NCBI RefSeq assembly: GCF_001950325.1
Contig: NZ_BDJL01000038.1
Coordinates: forward strand, 1 to 64,000
Length of the DNA stretch: 64,000 nt
From: Carboxydothermus islandicus
GTDB lineage: Bacteria; Bacillota; Z-2901; Carboxydothermales; Carboxydothermaceae
Reading direction: 5' to 3'
This document shows positions 61,270 through 64,000 of this stretch, piece after piece (within the stretch, counting starts at the first letter, position 1; each line of letters opens with the position of its first letter). The translations under genes and the position numbers were made by a program. The notes beneath the pieces are model-generated. The model saw only the letters and a list, made by a program, of their open reading frames with translations, was not told the DNA's origin and searched no databases.

Positions 61270-64000
61270 TTAAACCTTAACTATTTCCACCCGGGTATCC
61301 AATTCACTGGCTCCGCCGCCAATAGGATCGGACAAACAAGCATTTTTCAATGTTACATCTACCAGTTGAACGGCATTGGCAGCAAAACCAGTACCCCTTC
61401 CCAAAGCAAAACCGATATCATTTTTTCCTGCCACCCATTGGGTATGCCCGTAGGGTTGAACGGCATCAATTTTTTTACCGTCAATCCAAACGGGAGATGC
61501 GCCATAAGCAAAGTGGCCGTAATTATAGCTGCATCCCACTACTCCGGGTTTAATGCCATTAGTTACCAGGGCCTTACCTTGCACTTCAAAGTTTGGAGAT
61601 ATAATTTTAATGGTATCTCCGGAACTAATCCCGCGTTTTTTGGCATCTACCGGATTAATCCAAACGTAATTTTCCGCCTCTATTTCCCGTAGCCAGGCAT
61701 CGCTGATAGTACGGTGCTGTCCGATATGTCTTGCTTTCCAGTTAATGAAAATAAGAGGATAATCAGCATTCTCCACCTTTTTTCCGTTATAATAAGCGAT
61801 TTCTTCAATCCTGGGCAGGCCGTCTAAAGGTTTACCGGTAAATGAATGTTTTCCTTTGGCCACTTTTTCGGCGTAGAAATTAACCTCAGAAGCTAATTTA
61901 TACTTAAGGTACGGACCGTCATATTCATTCCCCTGCTCTTCAAATCTACCTCCCCGATTAAGAACATAGACCACCCGACGCCACTCTTCCGGCTTTACCG
62001 CCCGTTTCCAGGCCTCCAGATCAAAAAACTTCCCCAACGCTCTTTTTCTTGCCCTTTCAAAGATTAACAGTTCTTTGTCATCCGCTTCCGGTACGGGCTT
62101 TTTCCCATCATAGGCAATATTGGCCACCAGCTTAAGGTAAAAGTCCTCGGCCCTGTCCAGGGAACTCCCATCCGGAAAAGCCCCGGCTCCCACCCCCGGC
62201 AACTTTAACTCCTTGGCCAGGTCAATAAAGAAATCTTCCATCTGCCGGGCTTCAGGATAAACCCGGGTTACCGGTTGTTGAATATGGGTTTCTTTCAGGG
62301 GGAAATTAGGATAGATAACTTCAAATCCCCAGCGTTCCAGGTAAGTTAAATCAGGTAAAATATAATCGGCATAAGCAGCTGTTTCACTGATAACCACATC
62401 GGATACCACCAAAAGGGGTATAGCTTTCTGATCTTTTAAAATCTCTCTGTGGGCCATCCCAACAGGCACCGACAATATGGGAGAGAACCGATGAATAAAC
62501 AGGGCCTTGATAGGATAAGGATAACCTTCAGCAGCACTGGGTAAAGCCTCATGAATATTGTTAGCGGAATACTGGAACCAGGGACGCTTGGCCGGGTAAC
62601 CATCCCGCTCAAAAAGTGTTGTCTTTTCATAAACAACCTTGTTCCGTACCAGCGGAATGCCCCAGGCTTTAAATCCTTTCGGTACTTTTAACAGATCATA
62701 CCTGCCCTCGAAAGGATTAAACTTCGCCCCGGTAGTCATACTGCCCCCTTTCCAGTCATAGTTACCGATCAGGTGGTTAAGGCAGTTAATAGCCCGCAGA
62801 TTATAGAAACCATTGGTATGCATTGCCGGGCCCCGGTAGGAGGTAATAGCCGCTTTTTTCCCATGAGAAGTAAACTCCCGGGCCAGTTCGATAATCAGCT
62901 GCGGGTCGATTTCGCAAATCCTGGCATATTCCTCAATGGTGTACTCCATAACCCGCTCTTTAAACAGGGTAAACACCGACTTGACATGGATACCGTTAAT
63001 GACCGTATCCACTTCCAATTGTCCTTCGGTAGCCTGGTCATGGGGTACAGGCTTGCCATTCTGGATTACCACAAACTGTTCTTCCGTTCCAATCCCGAGA
63101 TCACTGGCCCTTAGCTTTGGCTTTCCTTTTGCGGTCAAATTGACCAAATAAGTTGCATCGGACCAGGTCGGTTCCCCGTCAGCTTTTGCTGCCTCCTTGT
63201 TGGGATTGGTTAAATATCTTAAGTCATAACGCTCGTTTTCTATAATCCAGCGGGCCATACCCAGAGCTAAAGCCGCGTCGGTTCCCGGTTTAATCGGTAC
63301 CCAGATATGAGCCTTTTCAGCAATCCGGCTCAATCTTGGGTCCACCACCGCCAGCTTCATCCCTCTTTTGAGAGCATTCATAATTTTGGGCGCAAGCCAG
63401 GTAGGTCCTTTGTTGGCCACCAGCGGGTCCGTTCCCCAGACAATAAGAAACTCAGCATTATCCACATCGGCGTACATTCGCTTTTTCGGTTTTTCTGAAT
63501 TAAACGATTGCACATTCCCGATTACACCGCTGACACCACAAACACCAGCATGGTCAAGACTGTTAATGCTGCCAAGGGTCTGGCTCCAGAATCGTTCTTT
63601 GAAAAAATCCCGCCGGTCACCAAAAAAGCCTACAATTTGATTAGCCTTGGGTCCCAGATCCGGATGTTTAGTGTCGATAAGCACATCTTTATACTTTGCA
63701 TCAAATTCTTCCTGGGACATCTCTCCTTTTTTCACCTTTTCCCAATCGGCCATTACCTCCTCTTCGGAAACAAAGGCCCAGATGCTCTTTAGCCCTGGAG
63801 TTCCCAGATCGGGGCTGCCATAGACAATTTCCTTTAACGCTTGCTCCCAGCTAATACTTTGCCATTGCCCGCTTCCCCTGGGACCAACCCTTTTCAGAGG
63901 CGTTTGCACTCGCAAAGCATCATAAGCAGTTTGGATGCCGGCCTGGCCTTTAAGACAGGTCCGTCCACCCCTAAAACCTCGTCCCTCCTTGGCTATATCA
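61270..64000 (-). CDS. Molybdopterin oxidoreductase catalytic subunit, 5' end outside the window
   Basis: The frame stays open to the right edge of the window, so at least 909 residues are seen and the start is missing. Near the edge GGRTCLKGQAGIQTAYDALR, then VQTPLKRVGPRGSG, is the segment after the N-terminal [4Fe-4S] cluster in the DMSO-reductase family. HAGVCGVSG suggests cysteine as molybdenum ligand, and WGTDPLVANKGPTW and VVDPRLSRIAEKA bind the pterin. The C-terminal cofactor domain begins near HIGQHRTISDAWL. The layout resembles the polysulfide/thiosulfate/tetrathionate reductase branch; the substrate is not determined. Confidence 0.85.
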   Translation of the reverse strand, partial: DIAKEGRGFRGGRTCLKGQAGIQTAYDALRVQTPLKRVGPRGSGQWQSISWEQALKEIVYGSPDLGTPGLKSIWAFVSEEEVMADWEKVKKGEMSQEEFDAKYKDVLIDTKHPDLGPKANQIVGFFGDRRDFFKERFWSQTLGSINSLDHAGVCGVSGVIGNVQSFNSEKPKKRMYADVDNAEFLIVWGTDPLVANKGPTWLAPKIMNALKRGMKLAVVDPRLSRIAEKAHIWVPIKPGTDAALALGMARWIIENERYDLRYLTNPNKEAAKADGEPTWSDATYLVNLTAKGKPKLRASDLGIGTEEQFVVIQNGKPVPHDQATEGQLEVDTVINGIHVKSVFTLFKERVMEYTIEEYARICEIDPQLIIELAREFTSHGKKAAITSYRGPAMHTNGFYNLRAINCLNHLIGNYDWKGGSMTTGAKFNPFEGRYDLLKVPKGFKAWGIPLVRNKVVYEKTTLFERDGYPAKRPWFQYSANNIHEALPSAAEGYPYPIKALFIHRFSPILSVPVGMAHREILKDQKAIPLLVVSDVVISETAAYADYILPDLTYLERWGFEVIYPNFPLKETHIQQPVTRVYPEARQMEDFFIDLAKELKLPGVGAGAFPDGSSLDRAEDFYLKLVANIAYDGKKPVPEADDKELLIFERARKRALGKFFDLEAWKRAVKPEEWRRVVYVLNRGGRFEEQGNEYDGPYLKYKLASEVNFYAEKVAKGKHSFTGKPLDGLPRIEEIAYYNGKKVENADYPLIFINWKARHIGQHRTISDAWLREIEAENYVWINPVDAKKRGISSGDTIKIISPNFEVQGKALVTNGIKPGVVGCSYNYGHFAYGASPVWIDGKKIDAVQPYGHTQWVAGKNDIGFALGRGTGFAANAVQLVDVTLKNACLSDPIGGGASELDTRVEIVKV

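Noticed and set aside
61270-64000. Selenocysteine in the molybdopterin oxidoreductase
   Set aside because: The visible frame has no in-frame TGA, and the expected molybdenum ligand region reads as cysteine (HAGVCG).

Overview
The window reads as a chromosomal segment of a thermophilic, CO-oxidising, hydrogen-producing Firmicute, most likely Carboxydothermus hydrogenoformans or a very close relative. Three things point there: a complete CO dehydrogenase / energy-converting hydrogenase (coo) cluster with a heme-type CooA regulator (Cys80 and His82 visible); a futalosine-type menaquinone cluster joined to the selenocysteine genes selA-selB; and a block in the order dprA-topA-trmFO-xerC-hslV-hslU-codY, known from Bacillus. 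The species name rests on remembered protein features and was not checked by a database search. All genes except one (a DedA-family membrane protein) lie on the minus strand, so transcription runs from high to low coordinates.

Layout by increasing coordinate. 1-7400: translation, nucleotide, isoprenoid and lipid genes (rseP fragment, dxr, a YtvI-like permease, cdsA, uppS, a 54-residue 2[4Fe-4S] ferredoxin, a small unknown, frr, pyrH, tsf, rpsB). 7400-15500: codY, hslUV, xerC, trmFO, topA, dprA. 15500-18650: a stand-alone LigD-type polymerase, a nitroreductase, an unknown Cys-tailed protein, a flavoprotein and a possible 35-residue ORF. 18630-28660: selB, selA, then mqnC, mqnA, mqnE, a UbiA-type prenyltransferase, a UbiD-type decarboxylase, the UbiE/MenG methyltransferase and a degenerate prenyl-synthase-like protein. 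28840-35670: speD, a FAH-family hydrolase, a phosphatase-fold membrane protein, a glycosyltransferase, recD2. 35760-41020: hcp, an M29 aminopeptidase, a QueG-like Fe-S protein, dedA, a Fer4_19 mini-ferredoxin and a DUF6922/AbiEii toxin-antitoxin-like pair.

41370-53520 is the CO system, read cooA, then cooC-cooM-cooK-cooL-cooX-cooU-cooH-hypA-cooF-cooS. CooS oxidises CO, CooF carries the electrons, and the membrane-bound CooMKLXUH hydrogenase reduces protons while conserving energy as an ion gradient; CooC and HypA supply nickel. A perfect TGTCG-N6-CGACA palindrome between cooA and cooC is at once a good intrinsic terminator for cooA and a good CooA box for the operon. A 31-32 base near-identical hairpin sequence brackets the whole cluster.

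53700-61060 is a glycerol regulon: glpC, glpB, glpA (quinone-linked anaerobic glycerol-3-phosphate dehydrogenase), glpK, glpF and the antiterminator gene glpP. The glpF leader holds two tandem terminators, each preceded by a GGAGAA-NN-GGAGAGCC box, which looks like the RNA target of GlpP. The window closes inside a large molybdopterin oxidoreductase gene. I saw no tRNA, rRNA, CRISPR array or insertion sequence.
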